Positions 52,033 to 61,273 of a DNA stretch of 64,000 nt are shown piece after piece. Position numbers and translations under genes: made by a program. The DNA comes from Paenibacillus sp. 32352 (lineage in GTDB: Bacteria > Bacillota > Bacilli > Paenibacillales > NBRC-103111). Each line of letters opens with the position of its first letter. The first letter of the stretch is position 1. The notes beneath the pieces were generated by a model that saw nothing but the letters and a program-made list of their open reading frames with translations, searched no databases and was not told the DNA's origin. The stretch spans positions 62,001 to 126,000 of the forward strand of contig NZ_MZNT01000003.1 in NCBI RefSeq assembly GCF_002042965.1, read 5' to 3'.

Positions 52033-53628
52033 TTATTTTTCATCCTCGCGCTCAGGACCCGGTTTTTGATGGGGAGCCTGACGGTACTGATCGTACATTC
52101 CCGCAAAGTGAGGACGTTCATTTAGCATCCACCGAGGTGCTCGGATAAGGACATCCTTTAGCTGGTTCAAATTAGGATTCGAAACTCCGGATAAGTAAGG
52201 AACACCGAAAGAGCGCAGGCTGCATAGATGGAGGACGATGGCAATAACCCCCATCATAATGCCCAGCAGGCCCAGCGTCCCGGCAAGAAATATTAGCGGA
52301 AATCGCAGCAGCCTGATAGTGATCCCCATAATGTAACGAGGAACCATGAAGGACGAGATGCCTGTAATCGCAACGACGATAACCATCGGTGCGGAAACAA
52401 GCCCCGCTTGAACCGCGGATTGCCCGATAACCAGGGCTCCTACGATGCTGATAGCGGCACCGATTTGTTTGGGCAGCCTTATACCTGCCTCGCGAAGTGC
52501 TTCAAAAGTAATTTCCATCAGCAATGCTTCAATAAGAGCAGGGAAAGGAACCGCTTCCCGCGAGCTGGCCATACTGATCAGGAGGGAGCCGGGCACCATC
52601 TCTTGATGGAATGTAAGCACCGCCACATAAAGTGACGGAAACAAAAGGGAGATCAGAGTAAAGGAGTAACGCAGCCAGCGGGTGGCGGTTCCAATCCAGA
52701 ATCGCTGGTAATAATCCTCAGCCGCCTGTAATAATGAAAAAAGAGTGACAGGAGCGACCAAAACAAATGGAGTTCCCTCCACCAGGATAGCTGCTCGTCC
52801 TTCCAGCAGGCATCCGCACACCACATCTGGGCGTTCGGTGCTTAGCAGCTGAGGGAAAGGGGAGTAGGGGTTATCCTCGATCATTTCCTCGATATATCCG
52901 CTCTCCAGGACTCCATCGATCTGGATCCGATTCAGCCGAGTTTTGATTTCCTCCACCAGCGTCATGTCTACAAGCCCGGCAACATAAGCAATAACAACAT
53001 TTGTTTGGGTGTAATTCCCTATTTTCATGGCTTCCATTTTAAGCTGCGGACTTTTAATAATTCGTCGTAATTGGGATGTGCTTGTTCGCAGCGTTTCGGT
53101 AAAACCTTCGCGGGGGCCGCGGATGAGCGATTCTGCTGCAGGCTCTTCAATGCTGCGCTTCTCCCACTTGGATAGACCCAGTGCCAGACCGCTTACTTCG
53201 TGGTCGAACAGCAGAACGGGATAGCCGCCGGAAAGATATTCGATGCACTCTGGAATGGTGCTGAATTCGTTCACCTGCGAAACGCTTATTTTTCGTTCTA
53301 CAAACGGCTTGATGCCTGTGCCGTCCCCTGTTGTGTCGTTCATCAGCGGAGCAATCACATAGTCCTCCAAGCCTTGGGAGTCGGTCAGCCCGTCAATATA
53401 AACTAACATTGCTTTTGTTCGGCCAGCGATTAAAAAAGAACGATAAATCACATCAGAGCAGTTGGCATAAATCGTGCGAAGCGTCTGATCATTTTGCTGC
53501 AAATGTAAAGACAGCTTTTGCTCCCCGGAATGACCTGCAGCATTCGGAATAAGACTGGCCGGCTTTATCCGATTCTTGGATGATTTAAATAATGTAAACA
53601 GTCTATTGAGCAAACGCTGGCCCCTCAT
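52033..53628 (-). CDS. Spore germination receptor subunit, GerA family
   Basis: About 531 residues from ATG 53628 (MRGQRLLNRLFTLFKSS), 12 bases after AAAGGGG; an alternative start is ATG 53706. The N-terminal soluble part has NCSDVIYRSFLIAGRTKAMLVYIDGL, and the C-terminal part has several membrane helices (SLLFPSLYVAVLTFHQEMVP; EITFEALREAGIRLPKQIG). GerA subunits form the channel-like part of the nutrient receptor in the spore inner membrane. First gene of the ger operon, followed by 112 bases before gerB. Confidence 0.92.
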   Translation of the reverse strand: MRGQRLLNRLFTLFKSSKNRIKPASLIPNAAGHSGEQKLSLHLQQNDQTLRTIYANCSDVIYRSFLIAGRTKAMLVYIDGLTDSQGLEDYVIAPLMNDTTGDGTGIKPFVERKISVSQVNEFSTIPECIEYLSGGYPVLLFDHEVSGLALGLSKWEKRSIEEPAAESLIRGPREGFTETLRTSTSQLRRIIKSPQLKMEAMKIGNYTQTNVVIAYVAGLVDMTLVEEIKTRLNRIQIDGVLESGYIEEMIEDNPYSPFPQLLSTERPDVVCGCLLEGRAAILVEGTPFVLVAPVTLFSLLQAAEDYYQRFWIGTATRWLRYSFTLISLLFPSLYVAVLTFHQEMVPGSLLISMASSREAVPFPALIEALLMEITFEALREAGIRLPKQIGAAISIVGALVIGQSAVQAGLVSAPMVIVVAITGISSFMVPRYIMGITIRLLRFPLIFLAGTLGLLGIMMGVIAIVLHLCSLRSFGVPYLSGVSNPNLNQLKDVLIRAPRWMLNERPHFAGMYDQYRQAPHQKPGPEREDEK

Positions 53629-53923
53629 ATGGGATAAAGCCCCTTTGTAAAGATCATTTTCTATATTTTGGTTCGTGCTTCCATTTATTATGCAAATAGT
53701 TGGCATGATTATCTCATCGTGCAGCTTTCTCAACGACTTGGGATACGTGCGGCAAAGCCTCCTGCGGGAGGCCGGGGGACGCTTCATTGGACTAATCGGG
53801 CCGGGGAATCAGGAGATCGAAGCCGTATGCGGTCCGCTGCTGCAGCAAAGATTCAAGATCATCTTAAGCTTGCACCTGCGGGAGCAAATCGGTATTGTGA
53901 AGGTAGAGGAGGGGATACGGCCT

Positions 53924-54301
53924 ATGCAGGAGCCTAGGAAAACATACAATACATCGGTGGAAGTGACACTGGAAGTGATGGGGGGCAAATGGAAGCCGGT
54001 GATTTTGTTCCATCTGACATTTGGAGAAAAGCGTAACGGCGAGCTCATGAGCTTAATGCCTGCTATTACCCAAAAGGTTCTGACAGAGCAATTGCGCGAG
54101 CTGGAGAAGGATGGAGTCATTGAACGGATCTCCTATAACCAGGTGCCTCCCAAAGTCGAATATAAATTGACAGAGTATGGCTGGACCTTGAAAGATATCC
54201 TTCATTCCATGTGCCGGTGGGGGGATGTACACCTGGAACGGGTCTATGGGGACAATAGCTCGATTCTGACTGCCGCTCCAAGCTCAGGAGAGATGGAATA
54301 A
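53924..54301 (+). CDS. HxlR-family transcriptional regulator
   Basis: 125 residues from ATG 53924, preceded by GGAGGGG; the frame stays open upstream to 53675, but only this start has a binding site. The winged-helix core is VTLEVMGGKWKPVILFHL, RNGELMSLMPAITQKVLTEQLRELEKDGVIER and PKVEYKLTEYGWTLKDIL, as in HxlR/HypR regulators of aldehyde or quinone stress. It is divergent from the ger operon and convergent with the reductase at 54358. A Cys (SMCRW) in the C-terminal helix could be a sensor, but that is a guess. Confidence 0.88.
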   Translation: MQEPRKTYNTSVEVTLEVMGGKWKPVILFHLTFGEKRNGELMSLMPAITQKVLTEQLRELEKDGVIERISYNQVPPKVEYKLTEYGWTLKDILHSMCRWGDVHLERVYGDNSSILTAAPSSGEME

Positions 54302-54311
54302 TTATGAGCAG

Positions 54312-54344
54312 AACCGGTGACTGGACTCCAGTACCGGTTTTTTT
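54312..54344. terminator. Terminator shared by the hxlR-like and reductase genes
   Basis: AACCGGT (54312-54318) and ACCGGTT (54333-54339) with inner ACTGGA/TCCAGT, followed by a T run on the plus strand. Confidence 0.82.
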
Positions 54345-54357
54345 ATAAGAAGTTGTG

Positions 54358-55431
54358 TCATGGGATTACTTTGCGGCGGCGCAATTCGTCAAAGATATTT
54401 ATGAACATAGACTCCGTATCGATGAATTCGTGGAAGCCGAAACGGCGCGCCTTTGTGCCGTCAGCAAAGAAATCATAGTCCCAGGAAAACACGAAATCGC
54501 CGAATCGCCAAGAAGAAACATCCTGATAACGGTTGTTCATCAATCCGTGCTTCTCGATCATGGAATTCCACAACGGTTCTTTATCCGCCATTACAACCTC
54601 AAGTGACATCTGCAGGGGAGGCGCTGTCTCCATACCGAAATAGGCGGCGATCTTCGGCCACATCTCATTCCATCGGAACAAATCCCCGTTAGTAATGTTG
54701 AACGCTTGATTCGCGCAGCGCTCATCGGTAGCTGCCCAGACGGTAGCTCGGGCTAAAAGCCCGGCATCGGTCATCTCGAGCAGGCTGTTGTAGGCTCCGG
54801 GCTTTCCGGGAAAACGCAATGGCAGCCCCAGCTCCTTGGACATGGAAGCATAAACCGCTATGACCATAGCTAAATTCATGGGATTGCCAAGAGCAAATCC
54901 GCTCACAACGGACGGCCGCATTGCCGACCAAGTCCATTTGCGTCCGAGCTGACGTTTCTCGAGAAATTGCTGCTGATCCACGTTAAATTCAGGAGGCATA
55001 TGGTAAGCATCGGTCTCCCGGGCAGGCGTTTTGAAAGGACCCAGGTGAGCGCCATATACCTTGTAGCCCTGCATGAGGCTTATATGCTGCAGGCCAGGAG
55101 CTATCGGCTCAATCGCATTGACGACATTAACGAGCATAGCCAGGTTAGGCGCTACCAGCTCTGCCCAGGTCGGGCGGTCCTGATAAGCAGCATAAAAGAT
55201 ATGGGTAACTTGGGACAGTTCACTTAGTTTATCAAGAGTATCTGCTTCATCGAGCAGATCGACAGCCACATATCGAACCTTTCCCGAGGATTCACCTCCG
55301 CGTCTCGATAAACCGATGATGTCCCAGTCCGGGAGCTCCGTCAAATGGTCGATCAGATTTCTGCCTATGACGCCATTGGCGCCGACAACAAGTGCGGTTT
55401 TATGCTGCGCATTATGATTATAATCCATCAT
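54358..55431 (-). CDS. PRISE-type short-chain reductase (SDR family)
   Basis: About 357 residues from ATG 55431, seven bases after GAGAGGGG. The Rossmann motif ALVVGANGVIGRNL is at the N-terminus, and the active-site Lys and Tyr are in MQGYKVYGAH. That order, with the Tyr placed as in progesterone 5-beta-reductase/iridoid synthase-like (PRISE) enzymes, sets it apart from classical YxxxK SDRs. Later segments (FNVDQQQFLEKRQ, TWSAMRPSVVSGF, WDYDFFADGTKARRFGFHEFID) also fit. Such enzymes reduce activated C=C bonds with NADPH. The convergent HxlR gene may respond to similar electrophiles. Confidence 0.85.
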   Translation of the reverse strand: MMDYNHNAQHKTALVVGANGVIGRNLIDHLTELPDWDIIGLSRRGGESSGKVRYVAVDLLDEADTLDKLSELSQVTHIFYAAYQDRPTWAELVAPNLAMLVNVVNAIEPIAPGLQHISLMQGYKVYGAHLGPFKTPARETDAYHMPPEFNVDQQQFLEKRQLGRKWTWSAMRPSVVSGFALGNPMNLAMVIAVYASMSKELGLPLRFPGKPGAYNSLLEMTDAGLLARATVWAATDERCANQAFNITNGDLFRWNEMWPKIAAYFGMETAPPLQMSLEVVMADKEPLWNSMIEKHGLMNNRYQDVSSWRFGDFVFSWDYDFFADGTKARRFGFHEFIDTESMFINIFDELRRRKVIP

Positions 55432-55688
55432 TAATATTCCCCTCTCCATTTGGATTACATTGTCATTGTGCACCATAAAGAATCGGGTGAAAAGTACGCA
55501 CTTTGAAGTCATATAGGTACTTTGAGGTTACGTTAGACAAGAACGGTCCGTTGCAAGGTTTCAACTTGTACTGTCTAATATTACGGAGAAGTTTTCTCTC
55601 TAGAGAAAAAGCAAAAAAATAAAAATCTAGTGAACCATTTCTAATTAGGGAGCCAATACATCGTGTATACAATTTCAGGGGGCCTCCA

Positions 55689-56276
55689 ATGAATGAACAA
55701 AACTTAGAACACTGGTTAGACCGATTGATGACCGGAGATGAAGAAGCTCTGGAAGTGATCTATGGTATGACCCGAAAAAAGGTCTATGGAACGGTCGCCA
55801 TGCTTGTTCGCAATAAACAGGATGTCAACGATATTGTCAATGAGATCTACTATCAGCTGTGGCGGGCGTTACCTAGCTATGATCGCAGGCGCCCATTTCT
55901 TTTCTGGTTGAATGGCATAGTGATCCGGCAAGTGAACCATTGGCGAAGACAAATTTGGAGAAGATTCCGGTTGATAGAGAAGCATTCCCGTCTAGGTGAA
56001 GAGCCGCAAGTGGAACTGCCTGGCGAAGCCTTAATCGAAAGCGAATTCCAAAGAGAGCTGCAGGGGACGATCAATCAACTGCCTTACAAGCTTAGGATCG
56101 TGGTGATTTACCGCTTTTACTACGACTATACTTATGAGCAAATTGCAGAGCTGCTGCAGATTCCGACAGGCACAGCCAAATCAAGAGTCCATCTGGCCTT
56201 GAAGCAATTACGGAAACGGTTCGATACGGAACTGGACGGGGAGGAATATCAACATGTCTTTTTCAAAAAAAATTGA
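55689..56276 (+). CDS. ECF-type sigma factor
   Basis: 195 residues. Region 2 (KQDVNDIVNEIYYQLWRALPSYD, then FLFWLNGIVIRQVNHWRR) and region 4 (YTYEQIAELLQIPTGTAKSRVHLALKQLRKRF) are present without region 3, as in extracytoplasmic-function sigma factors. The G-rich site is a few bases before ATG 55689. It overlaps the DUF4179 gene by 23 bases. A TATACAAT at 55666-55673 could be a -10; I could not identify an autoregulatory ECF promoter with confidence. Confidence 0.92.
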   Translation: MNEQNLEHWLDRLMTGDEEALEVIYGMTRKKVYGTVAMLVRNKQDVNDIVNEIYYQLWRALPSYDRRRPFLFWLNGIVIRQVNHWRRQIWRRFRLIEKHSRLGEEPQVELPGEALIESEFQRELQGTINQLPYKLRIVVIYRFYYDYTYEQIAELLQIPTGTAKSRVHLALKQLRKRFDTELDGEEYQHVFFKKN

Positions 56277-57024
56277 GCAGGCGTTAGAACGACAAATCGA
56301 AGAAACGGTGGTTCCCGATGAAGTCGATGGGCGTGTCAGACAATCGTTTAGGGAGTTTCACCGTAAAAAGGAGACAAAGAAAATGAAGAAAAAATGGATA
56401 GCATTCAGCATTGCGGCAGCCATTTTGATACCAACCAGCGTATTTGCTTCGTTGGGCGGAACCTCTTATTTTTTCAACAGTGAAGCCAATATGAACGGTC
56501 TTGTCGATGATGAAGTAAAACGTGCTGTATCTAGTGGATTATCCATTACTATGAACCAAAAAATAACCGATCAAGGCATCACGGTTCATTTTAAAGAAAT
56601 GGTGGTCAAGGATAAAAAAATTCTCGTTCATTACAGCATTACAAAGGCGGATGGAAGTCTGGTTCCCTATGAATTTGATACCAAAGGACGGAATGTCCTT
56701 AATGATGGGAAGAAAAATGGAATTCAAGTTGAAAATCCAACCTACCAGGAGCCCGGAGTCGAAGGCTTTAGCGTACTGAGCTTCATCGGCACGAGCAAAC
56801 CGGATAGACTGCCTTTTTACTTAACGGATACTCAAGGGAAGGAACTGGATGTGGGTATCGCGGAAAAGGACCGGCCGGAAGGTGTGCTTGCCTTCGTCAC
56901 AAGCGGTTCGAAGCTGCCTCCCTTCATGTATCTGAATGTGAGCATTGATCGAATCGGGACGACAAAGGGAAGCTGGAAGGGACAATTTCCGATTGATCAA
57001 AGTAACATGACTGAGGCAAAATGA
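56254..57024 (+). CDS. DUF4179 protein, probable anti-sigma factor
   Basis: 256 residues. A cytoplasmic N-terminal stretch of about 45 residues (FSKKIEQALERQIEETVVPD, EVDGRVRQSFREFHRKKETK) is followed by one membrane helix (WIAFSIAAAILIPTSVFASLG) and a beta-rich outer domain (YFFNSEANMNGLVDDEVKRA; ISITMNQKIT-like strands). This is the DUF4179 layout found next to ECF sigma factors. Overlap with the sigma gene points to coupled translation and a direct partnership. The signal is unknown. Confidence 0.85.
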   Translation: MSFSKKIEQALERQIEETVVPDEVDGRVRQSFREFHRKKETKKMKKKWIAFSIAAAILIPTSVFASLGGTSYFFNSEANMNGLVDDEVKRAVSSGLSITMNQKITDQGITVHFKEMVVKDKKILVHYSITKADGSLVPYEFDTKGRNVLNDGKKNGIQVENPTYQEPGVEGFSVLSFIGTSKPDRLPFYLTDTQGKELDVGIAEKDRPEGVLAFVTSGSKLPPFMYLNVSIDRIGTTKGSWKGQFPIDQSNMTEAK

Positions 57025-57048
57025 GTCTTCTATAACATAAAAATGAAG

Positions 57049-57105
57049 AAGCCCTGACAGCGATTCTCTCTGCTTGCAGAAGAGGGAGGTCGACGGTCAG
57101 GGCTT
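57049..57105. terminator. Terminator between the sigma operon and pdxK
   Basis: AAGCCCTGAC (57049-57058) and GTCAGGGCTT (57096-57105) are perfect ten-base arms with a 37-base loop. The T tract is short on both strands. Confidence 0.65.
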
Positions 57106-57146
57106 TGTACTGCGGCTTCGGCTGTTAAAATTGCCGCGCCTGAAAA

Positions 57147-57956
57147 TTATTGATATTTCCGGTAAGCGGAATGCATGGTAGGACCGACAAAGGAGTTGAT
57201 CGGGAAGCCATGCTGGATTGCACTCATAATGAATGCTTTGGCTGTGGAGACGGCTTGCTTCACGTCGCTGCCTTTGGCGAGCTCAGCGGTAATTGCCGCG
57301 GAATAAGTGCATCCTGCTCCATGGGTATAGGTCGTTGCAATTTTTTCGGACTCGTACAGCTCGAATGTTTTTCCATCATACAGCAGATCGACAGCCGTCG
57401 GGTGATCGAGCTTCGCTCCGCCTTTGATGAGAACGTATTTGGCGCCGGAATCGTGGATGATTTGTGCGGCTTCCTTCATATCGTCCAATGTTTTGATAGG
57501 AGCACGGTTCGCCAGCTGTGCGGCCTCGAACAGGTTCGGTGTGACCACATCCGCAACCGGAACCAGCAGCTCACGCAGCGCAACGGTAGTTTCAGGATGA
57601 AGCGCTTCGTCATTTCCTTTGCAGACCATAACCGGGTCGATGACGATGCGGCTTAAGCCTTGCTTCTTGATGGTGTCGGTAACCAGCTCGATAATCTCTA
57701 CAGAACCGAGCATGCCGGTTTTCAGCGCGTCGACGCCGATGCCGCCGAGCACGGTTTGAAGCTGCGCTTCAATCGTAGGCAGCGCTACCGGATGAACGCC
57801 GTGGTGCCAGTTGTTGGCCGGGTCCATCGTTACGATCGTCGTCAGTACGGTCATGCCGTACACGTCTCTTTCCTGGAAGGTCTTCAAATCGGCTTGAATC
57901 CCAGCGCCCCCGCTTGTATCCGAACCGGCAATCGTTAAAGCTTTGTTCATACTCAT
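57147..57956 (-). CDS. pdxK: Pyridoxine/pyridoxal/pyridoxamine kinase PdxK (ThiD-like)
   Basis: 269 residues very like the Bacillus PdxK, a vitamin B6 kinase related to ThiD. Motifs are ALTIAGSDTSGGAGIQADLK at the N-terminus, VDALKTGMLGS, IDPVMVCKGN, and the anion-hole/catalytic GAGCTYSAAI with a Cys that shapes the dual-Cys active site of this group. It phosphorylates pyridoxal to pyridoxal 5'-phosphate. AAGGAGAG precedes ATG 57956. Single gene, divergent from the amino sugar operon. Confidence 0.92.
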   Translation of the reverse strand: MSMNKALTIAGSDTSGGAGIQADLKTFQERDVYGMTVLTTIVTMDPANNWHHGVHPVALPTIEAQLQTVLGGIGVDALKTGMLGSVEIIELVTDTIKKQGLSRIVIDPVMVCKGNDEALHPETTVALRELLVPVADVVTPNLFEAAQLANRAPIKTLDDMKEAAQIIHDSGAKYVLIKGGAKLDHPTAVDLLYDGKTFELYESEKIATTYTHGAGCTYSAAITAELAKGSDVKQAVSTAKAFIMSAIQHGFPINSFVGPTMHSAYRKYQ

Positions 57957-58282
57957 ACTGCTTCTCTCCTTAGTTCTGTCTCAACATGAAAATGGTTGCA
58001 AGCGCTCCTCGGAGGCTCGCTTTATAATTGCTTGGTAATCTTTATCCTATCACTTTACGCGGAATTTTCAATGGAAAAAAGCGAATATTCATTTTATTGG
58101 ATTCATCCTCAATGTTTCCTCTACCCTGATTCCTGAGGTAAAACCGGAAAAAGCGGCGATAGGCTAAGCCCGATTCATTCGTTATGATAGCGGAGAAAGG
58201 ATGGGAGCAGGCCGGACCTGGATTTCTAAAGCCAAGCCGTACCGTTCTATAAAGAACCGAAAACAGGAGAGGGGAATTTGAA

Positions 58283-59317
58283 ATGTCATCAGGTAAAAAA
58301 ATCAAGTTTGCCATTATCGGGGCAGGAGTCATCGCACCGCTGCATGCCAGAGCGATTCAGCAGCATCCGGAGGCGGAGCTGGTCGCCGTTGTGGATAGTG
58401 TACCGGGCAAAGCGCAGCAGTTGGCAGAAGAATACGGTATTCCTCACGTATATGAACAGATCGGGCAGCTGCTGAAGCAGTGCGAGGTCGATGTCGTCTG
58501 CATCTGCCTGCCTAGCGGCATGCACAGCGCAGCGGCGATTGCGGCAGCCGAGGCCGGAAAGCACGTTCTATGCGAGAAGCCGCTCGACATTACACTCAAG
58601 TCCATGGACGCGATGATTGCCGCATGCCGCAGCCATAACGTCAAGCTGGCTACGGTGTTTCAGAAGAGAACGACAGAGCTGGCGCTGATGACGCGCCGGG
58701 CCGTTCAGGAAGGCAAGCTGGGCAAGCTTGTACTGGGCGACGCCTATTTGAAATATTACCGGAGCCCGGAATATTACCGGAGCGCCGACTGGCGCGGGAC
58801 TTGGGAGGTAGACGGCGGAGGGGCGCTGATGAACCAGGGGGTTCACGGCGTGGACATTATCCGGTGGATCATGGGAGATGTAGATAGCGTATTCGCTTAT
58901 GCGGCCCCGCTGGTTCGGGATATCGAGGTCGAGGATACGGCGGTTGCGGTCGTGAAGTATAAGAACGGCGCATTCGGCGTCATTCAGGGAGCGACCTCGG
59001 TCAACCCGGGTCAAGAGCCACGGTTTGAAATTCATGGCGAGCACGGCTCGATCATTTATGCGGACAGCGGCATTAAGCTGTGGAAGACAGTGGACGGGGA
59101 AGAGCCCCCGGTTTCTCTTTCCGAACGCAATGCCGAGGGCAGCGATAATCCGTTGGCGATTTCCGGGGACGGCCATTATATACTGATCGATGATCTGATC
59201 CATGCGATCCGTGAAGACCGGGAGCCGTTAATTTCCGGGGAAGAAGCGCGCAAATCGGTGGAGCTGATCCTGGCGATCTATGAATCGGCGAGGACGGGCA
59301 AGGAAGTTAAGCTTTGA
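58283..59317 (+). CDS. Gfo/Idh/MocA-family oxidoreductase (first copy)
   Basis: 344 residues. The N-terminal Rossmann motif is FAIIGAGVIAPLHARAI, with CEKPL for the cofactor nicotinamide, and the C-terminal substrate domain has GGALMNQGVHGVDIIRWIMGDV with the catalytic Lys in EKPL and His in NQGVHGVD. Such NAD(P) enzymes oxidise or isomerise sugars, often making 3-keto intermediates. First gene of a five-gene operon ending in NagB and NagA. ATG 58283 follows AGGAGAGGGG. Confidence 0.9.
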   Translation: MSSGKKIKFAIIGAGVIAPLHARAIQQHPEAELVAVVDSVPGKAQQLAEEYGIPHVYEQIGQLLKQCEVDVVCICLPSGMHSAAAIAAAEAGKHVLCEKPLDITLKSMDAMIAACRSHNVKLATVFQKRTTELALMTRRAVQEGKLGKLVLGDAYLKYYRSPEYYRSADWRGTWEVDGGGALMNQGVHGVDIIRWIMGDVDSVFAYAAPLVRDIEVEDTAVAVVKYKNGAFGVIQGATSVNPGQEPRFEIHGEHGSIIYADSGIKLWKTVDGEEPPVSLSERNAEGSDNPLAISGDGHYILIDDLIHAIREDREPLISGEEARKSVELILAIYESARTGKEVKL

Positions 59318-59400
59318 GTGAGGGTCTGGCCAAAGGGGAGAGGTTGGTAGGGCAACCTTGGACACGAATAATACTAGAAAAAAATGGGAGAGGGGCTTCT

Positions 59401-60312
59401 ATGAATACTGCAAAAACACTAAACATCGGAATGATCGGATTGGATACGAGTCATGCGCCTGCCTTTGCAGAGCTGCTTAACGATCCGAAGCATCCGTATC
59501 ATATTCCCGGAGCTCAAGTAACTGTCGCTTATCCAGGGGGATCCCCGGATTTCGAGCTGAGCTATTCCCGCGTGGAGGGGTTCACGGCCAAGCTGCGGGA
59601 CAGCTTGGGCGTCGAGATCGTTGAGACGATCGAGGAGGTCGCCGAGCGCTGCGACGCCATCCTGCTTCTATCGGTGGACGGGCGCGTCCATCTCGAGCAG
59701 CTAAAGAAAACGGCAGCGTTTAACAAGCCGGTGTTCATCGACAAGCCGTTTGCCGTAAGCAGTGCGGATGCGGAAGCCATGGCCCGGATTGTGGAAGAGC
59801 GGGGCATTCCACTGATGAGCTGCTCGTCCGTCCGTTACGCTCAGGGGCTGAGCGAAGCGATCGCAGACGAAGAGAAGGGCCGCATCATCGGGGTTGATTG
59901 CTACGGCCCAATGGAGCTGCAGCCGACGCAGCCGGGACTGTTCTGGTACGGTATCCATACAGTCGATATGCTGTATGCGGCGATGGGGCGAGGCTGTAAA
60001 GAGGTTACAGCGTTCATGAATGAAGATTATGATGAAGTCGTCGGCGTATGGGAAGACGGCAGAATAGGCACGATCCGCGGCAACCGCAAAGGCAACCGGA
60101 CGTTCGGGGCGCTCGTCCATCGGGAGCAAGCGAGCCGGTTCGTCGATGTGTATGCACATCCGAAGCCTTATTATGCGAGCATGCTGGAGGCGGTACTGGA
60201 GATGTTCCGTACGGGATCGGTTCCTATCGACATGAAGGAAACACTGGAGGTCATCCGTTTCATTGAGGCGGCCAACGAGAGCAGGAGAACGGGCAGCGCC
60301 GTGCAGCTGTGA
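59401..60312 (+). CDS. Gfo/Idh/MocA-family oxidoreductase (second, divergent copy)
   Basis: 303 residues from ATG 59401, after GAGAGGGG; the frame is open further upstream and overlaps the previous stop. The N-terminus reads NIGMIGLDTSHAPAFAELLN, where GLDTSH replaces the usual Gly-rich GxGxxG loop, and FIDKPFAVSS corresponds to EKP. Gly residues in the C-terminal part (GLFWYGIHTVDMLYAAMGRG) keep the His. The altered cofactor loop suggests an unusual substrate or cofactor mode. It differs strongly from the first copy in sequence. Confidence 0.85.
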   Translation: MNTAKTLNIGMIGLDTSHAPAFAELLNDPKHPYHIPGAQVTVAYPGGSPDFELSYSRVEGFTAKLRDSLGVEIVETIEEVAERCDAILLLSVDGRVHLEQLKKTAAFNKPVFIDKPFAVSSADAEAMARIVEERGIPLMSCSSVRYAQGLSEAIADEEKGRIIGVDCYGPMELQPTQPGLFWYGIHTVDMLYAAMGRGCKEVTAFMNEDYDEVVGVWEDGRIGTIRGNRKGNRTFGALVHREQASRFVDVYAHPKPYYASMLEAVLEMFRTGSVPIDMKETLEVIRFIEAANESRRTGSAVQL

Positions 60313-60355
60313 AGAGCTGCAGATAGCCAAACTATGCAGAAGGAGCTGAACCGAT

Positions 60356-61273
60356 ATGGAATTTCCGTTTCAGTTAGGCATTATTACCGATGAAGTGTCG
60401 CAGCAGATCGAAGACGCTATCGCTTTGGCCAAGGAGTTCGGCCTTACGGCGCTGGAGCTTCGCTCCGTAGACGGCGTGCAGCTTCATCAGCTTATACAGC
60501 AGCGGCTGGAAGAGCTGCACAGCATCATCCGGGCAGCGGGGCTGCATGTATGTGCACTCTCCACTCCCGTATTCAAATGCGATCTCGATAATCCCGAAGA
60601 GATATCGCAAAGCAGAGCGATACTGGTCCGGGATTTGGAGATTGCGCAGCTGTTCGGAGCGCAAAAGCTCCGGGGCTTCAGCTTCTGGGCGAAGGAACCT
60701 TTCGATACGGCGTTCCCGGCGATAGTCCGGGAGCTTGGAAGCATTGTGCCGCTGCTGGAGCAAGCGGGCGTCACCTTCATGCTGGAATTCGACCCGGCAG
60801 TCTACGCGTCCAACGGGGCCAAAGTAGCCCGCCTGGTGGAGGCCGTGGGCTCTCCCTACATCAAGGCGCTGTATGATCCCGGCAATGACCTGTGGGATCC
60901 GGACGGCGAAATTCCGTATCCTGACGGTTATCATCTGCTCAAGGGCCATCTAGGCCACATTCATCTGAAGGACGCCGTTCGGAATGGAGATAAGATTGAG
61001 GGGGTTGCCATCGGCACGGGGCAGGTCGACTATAGAGGGCTGTTTACCCGGCTGCTGGAGGACGGATATGACGGCTATATGATGGTAGAGACTCATTACC
61101 GATTGCAGTCCGAGTTAACGGAGGAGCAGCTGAAGCGTCCTTCCGGCTACGCCTTCTCCGAGGGAGGGGAAGAAGCGTCCAGACAATGCCTGGAGCATTT
61201 GTTCAGGCTGCTTAAGGAAGTGCTTTCGGAGAGGTCGAGCAGCCTCACCTATAGAGGAGGAGATCGCGTATGA
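60356..61273 (+). CDS. Sugar phosphate isomerase/epimerase-like TIM barrel
   Basis: 305 residues of the xylose-isomerase-like AP2 family. N-terminal strand LGIITDEVS and GLTALELRSVDGVQ; metal ligands in MLEFDPAVYAS (Glu), LYDPGNDLWD, GHIHLKDAV (His) and MVETHYR (Glu). Family members epimerise or isomerise keto-sugars, or cleave 3-keto-glycosides. Its last four bases overlap the NagB-like start (61270-61273), so the genes are translationally coupled. Confidence 0.87.
   Translation: MEFPFQLGIITDEVSQQIEDAIALAKEFGLTALELRSVDGVQLHQLIQQRLEELHSIIRAAGLHVCALSTPVFKCDLDNPEEISQSRAILVRDLEIAQLFGAQKLRGFSFWAKEPFDTAFPAIVRELGSIVPLLEQAGVTFMLEFDPAVYASNGAKVARLVEAVGSPYIKALYDPGNDLWDPDGEIPYPDGYHLLKGHLGHIHLKDAVRNGDKIEGVAIGTGQVDYRGLFTRLLEDGYDGYMMVETHYRLQSELTEEQLKRPSGYAFSEGGEEASRQCLEHLFRLLKEVLSERSSSLTYRGGDRV

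Noticed and set aside
53675..53923. N-terminal extension of the HxlR frame
   Set aside because: HxlR proteins are about 110-125 residues; only ATG 53924 has a proper binding site, so the extension is taken as leader.
55631..55665. TGAACC...CGTG as an autoregulatory ECF promoter
   Set aside because: The spacer is 25 bases, too long for the 16-17 expected.
58241..58259. Imperfect palindrome CCGTTCT...AGAACCG before the amino sugar operon
   Set aside because: Possible operator, but the arms are short and no regulator with this site is known to me; too weak to list.
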